Below are positions 39,376 through 48,509 of a DNA stretch of 64,000 nt, piece by piece. The translations under genes and the position numbers were made by a program. The notes beneath the pieces were generated by a model. The model worked only from the letters and a program-made list of their open reading frames with translations. It was not told the origin of the DNA and made no database searches. Origin of the DNA: Burkholderiales bacterium RIFCSPHIGHO2_12_FULL_69_20 (lineage in GTDB: Bacteria; Pseudomonadota; Gammaproteobacteria; Burkholderiales; Burkholderiaceae_C); assembly GCA_001770815.1 (NCBI GenBank), contig MESD01000167.1, positions 1-64,000 on the forward strand. The letters run 5' to 3'. Position 1 is the first letter of the stretch; the number at the start of each line of letters is the position of its first letter.

Positions 39376-39789
39376 ATGACCACCACCGCCCGCCCCGGCA
39401 AGACCTTCACCATCACCGAGCTGGCGCACGAGTTCGACGTCACGCCACGCGCGATCCGCTTCTACGAGGACCTGGGCCTGCTGTCACCGGCGCGTGTGGG
39501 CCGCAACCGCGTCTACGGCGGGCGCGACCGCACCCGGCTCAAGCTCACGCTGCGCGGCAAGCGGCTGGGTTTCTCGCTGCAGGAGATCAAGCAGCTGGTG
39601 ACGATGTACGACACCGAGAGCGACACCGCGCCGCAGCTCGACGCCTTTCTCGGCGCGCTGGCGGCACACCGCCAGCAGCTCGAGCAGCAGCTCGACGACA
39701 TCCGGATCACGCTCGACGAGCTGGCGCTGCACGAGGCGCGCTGCCGCCAGCTGCTGGCCACGGCCCAGAAGCGGCGCACCAAGCCCTGA
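39376..39789 (+). CDS. liuR: MerR-family regulator of leucine/isovalerate catabolism
   Basis: LiuR controls branched-chain amino acid breakdown genes in proteobacteria. The 137-residue protein has an N-terminal MerR winged helix (FTITELAHEFDVTPRAIRFYEDLGLL) and a wing region with RNRVYGGRDRTRLKLTLRGKRLGFSLQEI. A long dimerisation helix follows (AHRQQLEQQLDDIRITLDEL). No metal-binding Cys cluster typical of metal sensors is seen; the ligand in this group is thought to be an acyl-CoA intermediate. TTGACGT palindromes lie before it and before the isovaleryl-CoA dehydrogenase gene. Confidence 0.9.
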   Translation: MTTTARPGKTFTITELAHEFDVTPRAIRFYEDLGLLSPARVGRNRVYGGRDRTRLKLTLRGKRLGFSLQEIKQLVTMYDTESDTAPQLDAFLGALAAHRQQLEQQLDDIRITLDELALHEARCRQLLATAQKRRTKP

Positions 39790-40081
39790 CGCAGCGATGC
39801 CCTGCGGTGCGTCGCCCGCCGCGCCGGCCGAACCGGCGGTGGTCTGGTTATCATTGACGTTTACGTAAACGTCAAGTTGATTGCCGATGACGGATCTGCC
39901 GAGCCTTGTCTTCGAGCCCCTGCCGCCGACGGCCTGGCGTGGCAGGATGGCGCCGATGGCCGGCCGCAGCGTGTGGTCACCTTGAGTGCCACGCTGATGT
40001 GCATCACCGGCCGCGCCAACGTGCGCCACTGAATCACCGCCCCTCAGCCCTTCCGCCCGCGAACCCCACCAAGGAGACCCC
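39790..40081. other. liuR-liuA intergenic region
   Basis: These 292 bp contain a CGCCGG/CCGGCG stem near 39822-39838 that may end the liuR message, and the large LiuR operator at 39854-39875. A short open stretch (39877-40032) ends [19 protein letters not shown]. It could be a decayed gene tail but is not called. Confidence 0.4.
39854..39875. promoter_or_regulatory. Overlapping double LiuR operator before liuA
   Basis: A perfect 22-bp palindrome built from TTGACGTTTAC and its mirror. It can be read as two 16-bp LiuR-type sites (39854-39869 and 39860-39875) offset by 6 bp. Each differs by one base from TTGACGT-NN-ACGTCAA, the motif present before liuR. It lies about 205 bp upstream of liuA. 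Confidence 0.8.
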
Positions 40082-41263
40082 ATGAGCCAACTGCCCGGAC
40101 TCGACTTCCAGCTCGGTGAAGACATCGACGCCCTGCGCGACGCGGTGCAGGCCTTTGCCGCCGCCGAGATCGCCCCGCGTGCCGCCGAGATCGATCGCAA
40201 CGACCAGTTCCCGATGGACCTGTGGCGCAAGATGGGCGAGTTGGGCGTGCTGGGCATCACCGTGCCCGAGCAGTACGGCGGCGCCAACATGGGCTACCTG
40301 GCGCACATGGTGGCGATGGAGGAGATCAGCCGCGCCAGCGCGTCGGTGGGCCTGTCCTACGGCGCGCACAGCAACCTGTGCGTCAACCAGATCAAGCGCA
40401 ACGGCACCGAGGCGCAGCGCGCCAAGTACCTGCCCAAGCTGATCAGCGGCGAGCATGTGGGCGCGCTGGCGATGAGCGAGCCCGGCGCCGGCTCGGATGT
40501 CATCAGCATGAAGTTGAAGGCCGAAGACAAGGGCGGCTACTACGTCCTCAACGGCAGCAAGATGTGGATCACCAACGGCCCGGATGCCGACACGCTGGTG
40601 GTCTATGCCAAGACCGAGCCCGAGCTGGGTGCGAGGGGTGTCACCGCCCTCCTGATCGAGAAGACGATGAAGGGCTTCAGCGTGGCGCAGAAGCTCGACA
40701 AGCTGGGCATGCGCGGCAGCCACACCGGCGAGCTGGTGTTCAACAACGTCGAGGTGCCGGCGCAGAACGTGCTGGGCCAGGTGGGCGGCGGCGCGCGGGT
40801 GCTGATGAGCGGGCTGGACTACGAGCGCGCGGTGCTCACCGGCGGTCCGCTGGGCATCATGCAGAGCGTGATGGACAGCGTGGTGCCCTACATCCACGAC
40901 CGCAAGCAGTTCGGCCAGAGCATCGGCGAGTTCCAGCTGATCCAGGGCAAGGTGGCCGACATGTACACCGTGCTGCAGGCCGGCCGCAGCTTTGCCTACA
41001 CCGTGGCCAAGAACCTCGACAAATTGGGGGTCGAGCATGTGCGCCAGATCCGCAAGGACTGCGCCAGCGTGATCCTGTGGTGCGCCGAGAAGGCCACCTG
41101 GATGGCCGGCGAGGGCGTGCAGATCTTCGGCGGCAACGGCTACATCAACGACTACCCGCTGGGCCGCTTGTGGCGCGACGCCAAGCTCTACGAGATCGGC
41201 GCGGGCACCTCCGAGATCCGCCGCATGCTGATCGGCCGCGAGCTGTTTGCCGAGACCATGTAG
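40082..41263 (+). CDS. liuA: Isovaleryl-CoA dehydrogenase
   Basis: This FAD enzyme oxidises isovaleryl-CoA to 3-methylcrotonyl-CoA in leucine degradation. The 393 residues match the acyl-CoA dehydrogenase fold, with [19 protein letters not shown], the FAD/substrate region [16 protein letters not shown] and [33 protein letters not shown] carries the catalytic Glu position typical of isovaleryl-CoA dehydrogenases. The C-terminus is [16 protein letters not shown]. An AAGGAG Shine-Dalgarno precedes the ATG. It is the first gene after the LiuR operator. Confidence 0.93.
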   Translation: MSQLPGLDFQLGEDIDALRDAVQAFAAAEIAPRAAEIDRNDQFPMDLWRKMGELGVLGITVPEQYGGANMGYLAHMVAMEEISRASASVGLSYGAHSNLCVNQIKRNGTEAQRAKYLPKLISGEHVGALAMSEPGAGSDVISMKLKAEDKGGYYVLNGSKMWITNGPDADTLVVYAKTEPELGARGVTALLIEKTMKGFSVAQKLDKLGMRGSHTGELVFNNVEVPAQNVLGQVGGGARVLMSGLDYERAVLTGGPLGIMQSVMDSVVPYIHDRKQFGQSIGEFQLIQGKVADMYTVLQAGRSFAYTVAKNLDKLGVEHVRQIRKDCASVILWCAEKATWMAGEGVQIFGGNGYINDYPLGRLWRDAKLYEIGAGTSEIRRMLIGRELFAETM

Positions 41264-41349
41264 CCAGCGCGCCGGTCGCGCGGTTGCGCGGTAGCGCTCG
41301 CAGGCCCTGCTTAAACTGTGCGCTGCAACATCAACACCGATCGCACCCC

Positions 41350-42018
41350 ATGAGCGCTGAACTGCACGACCTGTTCGACAACAACCGCCGGTGGGCTGAA
41401 CGCACCAAGGCCCGCGAGCCCGACTTCTTCAGCCGCCTGGCGCAGCAGCAGAGCCCGCGCTACATGTGGATAGGCTGCGCCGACAGCCGCGTGCCGGCCA
41501 ACGAGATCCTGGGCCTCGACCCGGGCGAGGTGTTCGTGCACCGCAACGTGGCCAACGTGGTGGTGCACTCCGACCTGAACGCGCTGTCCACGTTGCAGTT
41601 CGCGGTGGAGCACCTGCGTGTCGAGCACATCATGGTGGTAGGCCACTACGGCTGCGCCGGCGTGCGCGCGGCGCTGCGCGGCATCCGCGTGGGCCTGGCC
41701 GACAACTGGCTGCGCCATGTGCAGGACGTGCGCCTGCGCCACCGCAAGCGGCTGCTGCACCTGCCCGCCGACGAGCAGGAAGACATCCTGTGCGAGATGA
41801 ACGTGATCGAGCAGGTCGGCAACGTGGCCCTGTCCACCGTGCTGCAGGACGCCTGGGCGCGGGGCCAGCCCGTGGCCGTGCACGGCTGGGTCTATGGCCT
41901 GCGCGACGGCCTGCTGAAGAACCTGGGCGTGACCATGGATCGATCCGAGTCGGTGATCCAGGTGTTTGCCGCGGCGATCAAGCGTTATCCCCGAGGTTTG
42001 GCCATCGACCAGGAGTGA
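41350..42018 (+). CDS. can: Beta-class carbonic anhydrase
   Basis: This zinc enzyme interconverts CO2 and bicarbonate. The 222 residues show all ligands in E. coli Can spacing: Cys43, Asp45 and Arg47 in CADSRVP, then His99 and Cys102 in GHYGCAGV. The [12 protein letters not shown] and [10 protein letters not shown] motifs are also present. It sits between liuA and aceK. Bicarbonate is the substrate of the methylcrotonyl-CoA carboxylase step of leucine breakdown, which would give the placement metabolic sense, though that link is inference. Confidence 0.93.
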   Translation: MSAELHDLFDNNRRWAERTKAREPDFFSRLAQQQSPRYMWIGCADSRVPANEILGLDPGEVFVHRNVANVVVHSDLNALSTLQFAVEHLRVEHIMVVGHYGCAGVRAALRGIRVGLADNWLRHVQDVRLRHRKRLLHLPADEQEDILCEMNVIEQVGNVALSTVLQDAWARGQPVAVHGWVYGLRDGLLKNLGVTMDRSESVIQVFAAAIKRYPRGLAIDQE

Positions 42019-42026
42019 GCCGCGTC

Positions 42027-43799
42027 ATGTTTCCCCATCGCCTGACGGACAGCCGCGCCTACAGCATCGCCGAAGTGATGCTCGACGGCTTCAACCGCCA
42101 TTACCGGCTGTTCTCCGAGACCAATCGCGAGGCCAAGCGCCGCTTCGAGCAGGCCGACTGGCACGGCCAGCAGCGCGCCCAGCGCGAGCGCATCGAGTTC
42201 TACGACACGCGGGTGGACGAGGCCGTCGAGCGGCTGCAAAACGAGTTCGACATCGCCAGCCTGTCGGACGACACCTGGCAGCAGATCAAGCTGCACTACA
42301 TCGGCCTGCTGGTCAACCACCACCAGCCCGAGCTGGCCGAGACCTTCTTCAACTCGGTCACCACCAAGATCCTGCACCACAGCTATTTCCGCAACGATTT
42401 CATCTTCGTGCGGCCGGCCGTCAGCACCGAGTACATCGAGAACGACGAGCCGGCCTCGCTGCCCACCTACCGCGCCTACTACCCCACGCGCGACACGCTG
42501 GCCGACACGCTGCTGCGCATCGTCGACAACTTCCAGCTGCAGCGGCCTTTTGAGGATCTGCCGCGCGACATCGCCGCGGTGCTCGACAAGCTGTACCGCC
42601 ATGTCGGCGACAAGGTGCGGCTGCGCGCCAACTTCCAGATCCAGGTGCTGTCGTCGATGTTCTTCCGCAACAAGGGCGGCTACATCATCGGCAAGATCGT
42701 CAACGGCTTCTCCGAGACGCCCTTCGTGCTGCCGGTGCTGCACAACGACCGCGGCCACCTCTACATCGACGCCGCGCTGTTTGCCGAGGACGACCTGCTG
42801 ATGGTGTTCAGCTTCGCGCGGGCCTACTTCATGGTCGACATGGAGATCCCGTCGGCCTATGTGCAGTTCTTGCGCTCGCTGATGCCACGCAAGCCGCGCA
42901 ACGAGATCTATTCGGCGCTGGGCCTGCAGAAGCAGGGCAAGAACAACTTCTACCGCGACTTCCTCTACCACCTGCGCCACAGCAGCGACCAGTTCGGCAT
43001 CGCCCCCGGCATCAAGGGCATGGTGATGCTGGTGTTCGACCTGCCCTCGTTCCCCTACGTGTTCAAGGTGATCAAGGATTTCTACCCGCCGCAGAAGGAC
43101 ACCAGCCGCGAGCTGATCAAGAGCAAGTACCTGCTGGTCAAGACGCACGACCGCGTGGGCCGCATGGCCGATACGCTGGAGTACACCAGCGTGGCCTTCC
43201 CGCGCTCGCGTGTCAGCGACGAGCTGCTGGCCGAGCTGCAGCACTTCTGCCCCAGCCAGATCGAGTTCGACGACGAGGCGCTGGTGATCCGGCACGTCTA
43301 CATCGAGCGCCGCATGATCCCGCTCAACATCTACCTGCAGGACGCCACGCCCGAGCAGATGGCGCATGCGGTGGTCGAATACGGCAACGCCATCAAGGAC
43401 CTGGTGGCGGCCAACATCTTTCCCGGCGACATGCTGTGGAAGAACTTCGGCGTCACCCGCCACGGCAAGGTGGTGTTCTACGACTACGACGAGATCGAAT
43501 ACATCACCGACTGCAACTTCCGCAAGGTGCCCAACCCGCGCAACGAGGAAGAAGAGATGTCGGGCGAGGTCTGGTACACGGTCGGCCCCAAGGACGTGTT
43601 CCCCGAGACCTTCGGCCCCTTTCTGCTGGGCAACGACGCGGTGCGCCAGGTCTTCATGAAGCACCACGCCGACCTGCTGGAAGCCTCGTTCTGGCAAGGC
43701 CACAAAGAGCGCATCAAGGCCGGCCATGTGCACGACGTGTTTCCGTACGACGCGCACAAGCGCTTTGCCCACACCCGCGCCGCGTCGCACGCGCCCTGA
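42027..43799 (+). CDS. aceK: Isocitrate dehydrogenase kinase/phosphatase
   Basis: AceK phosphorylates isocitrate dehydrogenase to divert carbon into the glyoxylate shunt, and reverses this. The 590-residue protein has the regulatory N-terminal domain and the kinase core with [16 protein letters not shown] (ATP-binding Lys), AGNIFPGDM-like [27 protein letters not shown] segments and the [11 protein letters not shown] stretch. An in-frame GTG four codons upstream is an alternative start. Its place downstream of liuA and next to a thiolase fits growth on substrates that end in acetyl-CoA. Confidence 0.95.
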   Translation: MFPHRLTDSRAYSIAEVMLDGFNRHYRLFSETNREAKRRFEQADWHGQQRAQRERIEFYDTRVDEAVERLQNEFDIASLSDDTWQQIKLHYIGLLVNHHQPELAETFFNSVTTKILHHSYFRNDFIFVRPAVSTEYIENDEPASLPTYRAYYPTRDTLADTLLRIVDNFQLQRPFEDLPRDIAAVLDKLYRHVGDKVRLRANFQIQVLSSMFFRNKGGYIIGKIVNGFSETPFVLPVLHNDRGHLYIDAALFAEDDLLMVFSFARAYFMVDMEIPSAYVQFLRSLMPRKPRNEIYSALGLQKQGKNNFYRDFLYHLRHSSDQFGIAPGIKGMVMLVFDLPSFPYVFKVIKDFYPPQKDTSRELIKSKYLLVKTHDRVGRMADTLEYTSVAFPRSRVSDELLAELQHFCPSQIEFDDEALVIRHVYIERRMIPLNIYLQDATPEQMAHAVVEYGNAIKDLVAANIFPGDMLWKNFGVTRHGKVVFYDYDEIEYITDCNFRKVPNPRNEEEEMSGEVWYTVGPKDVFPETFGPFLLGNDAVRQVFMKHHADLLEASFWQGHKERIKAGHVHDVFPYDAHKRFAHTRAASHAP

Positions 43800-43848
43800 C
43801 GGCGCCGCTGCCTGCTGCGCCCTCTCTCTCCCACATCAGGAGCTTCTC

Positions 43849-45027
43849 ATGGCCGAATCCATCGTCATCGTCTCTGCCGCCCGCACGCCCATCGGTGGCC
43901 TGCTGGGTGATTTTTCGTCGCTCGCCGCGTGGGAATTGGGCGCGGTCGCCATCAAGGCCGCGGTCGAGCGCGCCGGCGTGCCCGGCAGCGCGATCGACGA
44001 GGTGCTGATGGGCAACTGCCTGATGGCCGGCCAGGGCCAGGCGCCCGCGCGCCAGGCCATGCGCCGCGCCGGCCTGCCCGACTCGGCCGGTGCGGTGACC
44101 CTGAGCAAGATGTGCGGCAGCGGCATGCGCGCGATGATGTTTGCCAACGACATGCTGATGACCGGCAGCGCCAACGTGATGGTGGCCGGTGGCATGGAGA
44201 GCATGACCAACGCGCCGCACCTGATGTTTGCGCGCAAGGGCGTGAAGTACGGCGCCGCGCAGCTGTTCGACCACATGGCGATGGACGGCCTGGAAGACGC
44301 CTACGAGCGAGGCAAGGCGATGGGCGTGTTTGCCGAGCAGTGCGTCGACAAGTACCAATTCAGCCGCGAGGCGCAAGACCAGTTCGCGATCACCTCCACC
44401 ACCCGTGCGCGCAGCGCCAACGAGGACGGCAGTTTTGCCTGGGAGATGGCGCCGGTCACGCTGGCGGGCAAGGCTGGCGATACGCTGATCGCGCAGGACG
44501 AGCAGCCGCGCAAGGCCAAGCTCGACAAGATCCCGGGTCTGAAACCGGCGTTCAAGAAGGACGGCACCATCACCGCCGCCAACGCCAGCAGCATCAGCGA
44601 CGGCGCCGCCGCGCTGGTGCTGATGCGTGAATCCACCGCCCGCCAGATGGGTGCCACGCCGATCGCCCGCATCGTGGCGCATGCGGTGCATGCGCAGGCG
44701 CCCGAGTGGTTTGCCACCGCGCCGGCCGGCGCCATCAACAAGGTGCTCAAGCAGGCCGGCTGGGACGCCAAGAGCGTCAACCTGTGGGAGGTCAACGAGG
44801 CCTTTGCCGCGGTGACCATGGCCGCGATGCGCGAGTTCGACCTGCCGCACGACATCGTCAACGTGCATGGCGGTGCTTGCGCGCTGGGCCACCCGATCGG
44901 CGCCTCGGGTGCACGCATCGTCGTCACGCTGCTGGGCGCGCTGCGCAAGCAGGGCTTGAAGCGCGGCGTGGCCGCGCTGTGCATCGGCGGCGGCGAGGCC
45001 ACCGCGCTGGCCGTCGAGATGCTCTGA
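43849..45027 (+). CDS. Acetyl-CoA C-acetyltransferase (thiolase)
   Basis: This thiolase joins or cleaves acetoacetyl-CoA and acetyl-CoA. The 392 residues have the nucleophilic Cys89 in SKMCGSGMRAMM, the NEAFAAVTM motif, the His in NVHGGACALGHPIGASG and the second active Cys near LCIGGGEATA. It begins with a good GGAG Shine-Dalgarno. In leucine breakdown, acetoacetate activated to acetoacetyl-CoA would be its substrate. It could equally act in short-chain beta-oxidation or supply polyhydroxybutyrate precursors. Confidence 0.92.
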   Translation: MAESIVIVSAARTPIGGLLGDFSSLAAWELGAVAIKAAVERAGVPGSAIDEVLMGNCLMAGQGQAPARQAMRRAGLPDSAGAVTLSKMCGSGMRAMMFANDMLMTGSANVMVAGGMESMTNAPHLMFARKGVKYGAAQLFDHMAMDGLEDAYERGKAMGVFAEQCVDKYQFSREAQDQFAITSTTRARSANEDGSFAWEMAPVTLAGKAGDTLIAQDEQPRKAKLDKIPGLKPAFKKDGTITAANASSISDGAAALVLMRESTARQMGATPIARIVAHAVHAQAPEWFATAPAGAINKVLKQAGWDAKSVNLWEVNEAFAAVTMAAMREFDLPHDIVNVHGGACALGHPIGASGARIVVTLLGALRKQGLKRGVAALCIGGGEATALAVEML

Positions 45028-45060
45028 CCCCTGTCCACTGATCCCCCGGAGACCCCCCCC

Positions 45061-46215
45061 ATGCTGCTCAGCGACGACCACCGCGCGGTGCAAGAGGCCG
45101 TGCGCCAGTACGTGCAGGCCGAGATCGCGCCGCATGCCGCGGCGTGGGACAAGAGCGGCGTTTTCCCCCAGGCCCAGCTGCGGGGCCTGGCCGCGCTGGG
45201 CTGCTACGGCGTGGCCGTGCCCACCGAGCTGGACGGCGCCGGACTGGATTACCTGGCGCTGGCGCTGATCCTCGAGGAGATCGCCGCCGGCGATGGCGCC
45301 ACCAGCACCATCGTCAGCGTCACCAACTGCCCCGTCAACTCGATCCTGATGGCCTTCGGCAACGCCGACCAGCAGCAGCGCTTTCTCAAGCCGCTGGCGC
45401 GCGGCGACATGCTGGGCGCCTTCTGCCTGACCGAGCCGCATGTGGGCAGCGAGGCGGGTGGGCTGAAGACCACCGCCGTGCTCGACAAGCGCGGCGACGG
45501 CGACCACTACGTGATCAACGGCGTCAAGCAGTTCATCACCAGCGGCAAGAACGGTGACGTGGCGATCGTGATGGCGGTCACCGACAAGGCCGCCGGCAAG
45601 CGTGGCATCAGCGCCTTCCTGGTGCCCACGTCCACGCCGGGTTATGTGGTGGCGCGGCTCGAGGACAAGATGGGCCAGCACGCCAGCGATACCGCGCAGA
45701 TCCTGTTCGAGAACTGCCGCGTGCCGGTGGCCAACCGGCTGGGCGACGAGGGCCAGGGCCTGAAGATTGCGCTGTCGGGGCTGGAGGGCGGGCGTATCGG
45801 CATCGCCAGCCAGGCAGTGGGCATGGCGCGCGCGGCGTTTGAATGCGCGCTGGCCTACAGCAAGGAGCGCAAGGCCTTCGGCGTGCCGATCTTCGAGCAC
45901 CAGGCGGTGCAGTTCAAGCTGGCCGACATGGCCACCAGGATCGAAGCGGCACGCCAGTTGATCTGGCATGCGGCCACGCTGAAGGATGCCGGCCTGCCCT
46001 GCCTGAAAGAGGCGGCCATGGCCAAGCTGATGGCCAGCGAGATGGCCGAAGCCGTGTGCTCGGCCGCCATCCAGGTGCTGGGCGGTTATGGCTACGTCAG
46101 CGACTTCCCGGTCGAGCGCATCTACCGCGACGTGCGCGTCTGCCAGATCTACGAAGGCACGTCCGAGGTGCAGAAGATCCTGATCGGCCGCGCGCTGGCG
46201 CAGGCCACGGGCTGA
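45061..46215 (+). CDS. Acyl-CoA dehydrogenase (short-chain type)
   Basis: This FAD-dependent beta-oxidation enzyme has 384 residues. Signatures are GAFCLTEPHVGSEAGGLKTTA, VINGVKQFITSGKNGDVAIVM, LGGYGYVSDFPVERIYRDVRV and YEGTSEVQKILIGRALA, in which the Glu is the catalytic base position of most short- and medium-chain enzymes. This differs from the upstream liuA, whose Glu is internal. The likely substrate is butyryl-CoA or a branched short-chain acyl-CoA. It follows the thiolase by 33 bp and converges with the membrane-protein gene 15 bp away. Confidence 0.9.
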   Translation: MLLSDDHRAVQEAVRQYVQAEIAPHAAAWDKSGVFPQAQLRGLAALGCYGVAVPTELDGAGLDYLALALILEEIAAGDGATSTIVSVTNCPVNSILMAFGNADQQQRFLKPLARGDMLGAFCLTEPHVGSEAGGLKTTAVLDKRGDGDHYVINGVKQFITSGKNGDVAIVMAVTDKAAGKRGISAFLVPTSTPGYVVARLEDKMGQHASDTAQILFENCRVPVANRLGDEGQGLKIALSGLEGGRIGIASQAVGMARAAFECALAYSKERKAFGVPIFEHQAVQFKLADMATRIEAARQLIWHAATLKDAGLPCLKEAAMAKLMASEMAEAVCSAAIQVLGGYGYVSDFPVERIYRDVRVCQIYEGTSEVQKILIGRALAQATG

Positions 46216-46230
46216 CCGGGGCGTCCGGCC

Positions 46231-46848
46231 TCAATCCTTGGGCAGATACAGGCGGTCGGAGTAGGTGGCCAGCCACTCGGGCCGGAAGGCCACGAAGATC
46301 GCCGTCAGCATGCCGGTGAGGAAGGCCTCGCCCGAGGCGGTGAGAAAGCGCGCCAGCAGCAGGTCGCCGGTGTCGGTGCCGCGGGGTGCATCCACCAGCA
46401 CCAGCGCCAGCGCGCCGGCGGTGGCGGCGGCGATCCAGGTGATGAAGAAGCCGCGGCCCATGATGTAGATGAACAGGTGGTTGGGCAGCCAGCGCCGCAG
46501 CGCTGCGCCCAGCGCCATGGCCAGCGTGGCCGGCACCAGGCCCAGCCACACCAGCCGGTGCAGCGCCTCGGGCCAGTCCAGCCCACCCACCGCCACCATC
46601 ACGCCGGCCAGCGGCAGCAGGGCCAGCACCGTCAGCGGCCAGCCGGCCAGCAGCACCAGCAAGGCCGCCCCCGACAGCGGCTGGATGATCGGCGCCGAGG
46701 CGATCTTGTCGGCGCCCCAGAACAGCGGCAGCACCGCCCACCAGGCCAGCCACGGCCAGGGCGGACCGGCCAAGCCCAGGCTGCGCCAGGGCCGCAGCGC
46801 CAGCGCCAGACCCAGCATGGCCAGCAGCATCAAGGTGTTGAGCATCAT
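46231..46848 (-). CDS. CbiM-like energy-coupling-factor permease homologue
   Basis: This membrane protein of about 205 residues has six or seven helices. It ends in the group-specific sequence LPNHLFIYIMGRGFFITW then FLTASGEAFLTGMLTAIFVAFRPEWLATYSD. This resembles the standalone COG3235/CbiM-related permease of ECF-type nickel or cobalt uptake. No ATPase or T-component gene lies beside it, so the substrate is open. Two adjacent Met codons (46848, 46845) and one at 46857 are possible starts. It diverges from the methyltransferase gene. Confidence 0.7.
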   Translation of the reverse strand: MMLNTLMLLAMLGLALALRPWRSLGLAGPPWPWLAWWAVLPLFWGADKIASAPIIQPLSGAALLVLLAGWPLTVLALLPLAGVMVAVGGLDWPEALHRLVWLGLVPATLAMALGAALRRWLPNHLFIYIMGRGFFITWIAAATAGALALVLVDAPRGTDTGDLLLARFLTASGEAFLTGMLTAIFVAFRPEWLATYSDRLYLPKD

Positions 46849-46951
46849 CGACCGCATTCTGCGGGGCGGCCCGGCGCGCCGAATGCGCAGGGTCATGCGG
46901 CGCCACGCGGTCGGCCCGGTGGTGCGCGGGCTGGCCGGCGAGAATCGGGCT

Positions 46952-48118
46952 ATGACTGATTCGAGCGGCGCGCCCCAGCCCCTGGTCCACTGGACCGACG
47001 ACGATGGCACGCCGCAGCAGGCGCGCTGGCGCTCGCTGGCCGGGCATCCCCCGCCGCCACAGCTGGTGCTGGCCGACGATGCGCTGGGCGCCGACGCGGC
47101 CTACCGCCTGCTGAACGCGGGCACCGCCATCCTGTGGCTGGGCGACTACCAAAATGCACGCCACCTGCTGCAGGCGCTGGGCCGGCGGCTGGACAAGCGG
47201 CTGCAGCGGCCGGGCCGCCCCCACCACCACCCCACCGCGTCGCTGACCGAGGCCTTCCACACCCAGCGCCGGGCCCAGGCCGAGCGTGCCCGCATCCTGG
47301 GTGGGCTGCTGCTGCCCTTCGATGCCGACCACGGTGTGCCGCTGCGCCGCGCGCCCGACCTGCGTGCCGCCGGCGCGCAGGCGCATGGCCCGGTGGCCGC
47401 GCATTACGTGCAATCGCTGCGTGAGCTGCTGGGGCTGGTGGGCGCGTTCGAGTGGCGCCGCAAGGGCGTGATGATCCCGGCGCTGGGCGCGGCGGTCCAC
47501 CCGCACCACGGTGTGTTTTCGCCGGTGCGCGGCGAGTACGTCGATCTGGTGGCGCAGGCGCCGCTGCCAGCGGCCGCCGAGGATCAGGGCGCCTTCGACA
47601 TCGGCACCGGCACCGGCGTGCTGGCGGCGGTGCTGGCCCAGCGCGGCCTGCGCGTGGTGGCCACCGATCTGTCGGATGCTGCCTTGGCCTGCGCGGACGA
47701 CAACCTGCGGCGCCTGGGCCGGCAGCGGATGGTCTCGCTGCAGTCGGTCGATCTGTTTCCCGAGGGCCGGGCGGGGCTGGTGGTGTGCAACCCACCCTGG
47801 GTGCCGGCGCCGGCCGGCTCGGCGCTGGAGGCCGCGATCTACGACCCCGACAGCCGCATGCTGCGCGGCTTTCTGGCCGGGCTGGCGGCGCACCTGGCAC
47901 CGGGCGGCGAGGGCTGGCTGATCCTGTCGGACCTGGCCGAGCACCTGGGCCTGCGTTCACGCGATCAGCTGCTGGGCTGGATCGCCGCGGCGGGGCTGCA
48001 GGTGCTGGGCCGGCTGGACACCCGGCCGCGCCACGGCAAGTCGGCCGACGCCAGCGATCCGCTGCATGCCGCACGGTCGGCCGAAGTCACGTCGCTGTGG
48101 CGCCTGGGCGCGGCCTGA
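46952..48118 (+). CDS. Class I SAM-dependent methyltransferase
   Basis: The 388-residue protein has a 210-residue N-terminal domain of its own. A Rossmann methyltransferase domain follows, with motif I FDIGTGTGVLAAVLA near residue 215, VVATDLSDAALACA, and the catalytic NPPWVPAP. That NPPW signature is found in N6-adenine rRNA methyltransferases (RlmG/RsmC type) and in glutamine methyltransferases (PrmC type). The target here cannot be told. A Pro/His-rich loop (RPGRPHHHPT) precedes the domain. It stands alone, divergent from the permease gene. Confidence 0.8.
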   Translation: MTDSSGAPQPLVHWTDDDGTPQQARWRSLAGHPPPPQLVLADDALGADAAYRLLNAGTAILWLGDYQNARHLLQALGRRLDKRLQRPGRPHHHPTASLTEAFHTQRRAQAERARILGGLLLPFDADHGVPLRRAPDLRAAGAQAHGPVAAHYVQSLRELLGLVGAFEWRRKGVMIPALGAAVHPHHGVFSPVRGEYVDLVAQAPLPAAAEDQGAFDIGTGTGVLAAVLAQRGLRVVATDLSDAALACADDNLRRLGRQRMVSLQSVDLFPEGRAGLVVCNPPWVPAPAGSALEAAIYDPDSRMLRGFLAGLAAHLAPGGEGWLILSDLAEHLGLRSRDQLLGWIAAAGLQVLGRLDTRPRHGKSADASDPLHAARSAEVTSLWRLGAA

Positions 48119-48152
48119 AGCCGGCGCCCTGAAGGCCGCGATCGATCGCAGG

Positions 48153-48194
48153 TCAGCCGCGTATCAGCCGCGTATCAGCCGGGTATCAGCCGCG
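48153..48194. repeat. 11-bp tandem repeat
   Basis: TATCAGCCGCG occurs three times in a row (48162-48194, one copy with GG for GC). A truncated TCAGCCGCG copy sits just before at 48153. The last copy contains the stop codon of the small gene on the minus strand. Confidence 0.75.
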
Positions 48195-48374
48195 TTGGGC
48201 CGCGGTGGCCGCGCTGGCCTGCGCTTGCTGGGCGGCGGCGGCCTTGGCCATCACGGTGGCGGCATGCTGCTCGGTGGCCAGGTGGTTCAGACTGCCCAGC
48301 GTGGCCAGCGTGAACATCAGCGCCAGGCCCAGGGTGGTGGTGCGGGCGGTGAAGGTGGTGGTGGTGGTGTTCAT
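48186..48374 (-). CDS. Small single-pass membrane or secreted hypothetical protein
   Basis: The 62-residue product begins with a Thr-rich segment (MNTTTTTFTARTTT). One hydrophobic stretch follows (LGLALMFTLATLGSL), then an Ala/Gln-rich tail. This may be a signal anchor or a cleaved secretion signal. Similar tiny proteins of unknown role occur scattered in Burkholderiales genomes. A longer frame from 48479 exists but lacks a sensible start. Its 3' end lies in an 11-bp tandem repeat. Confidence 0.55.
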   Translation of the reverse strand: MNTTTTTFTARTTTLGLALMFTLATLGSLNHLATEQHAATVMAKAAAAQQAQASAATAAQRG

Positions 48375-48509
48375 GCTGCGCTCCGGTGAGGGCTTCGGGG
48401 TGTCGATGGCCTGAACTCTAGGCACCCGCCCCCTGGTCTGCACGCGGCTTGCGACGAACCGTCCGCCGCGCCAGATCAAACGTGAAAAGCCGCGACGAGC
48501 CGATCGGCG

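Noticed and set aside
39877-40032. Short open stretch ending [19 protein letters not shown]
   Set aside because: It faintly recalls a hotdog thioesterase tail, but it has no credible start, overlaps the LiuR operator region and is too short to assign.
48153-48194. Possible CRISPR-like repeats
   Set aside because: Units are 11 bp, directly adjacent with no spacers, and there are no cas genes in the window.
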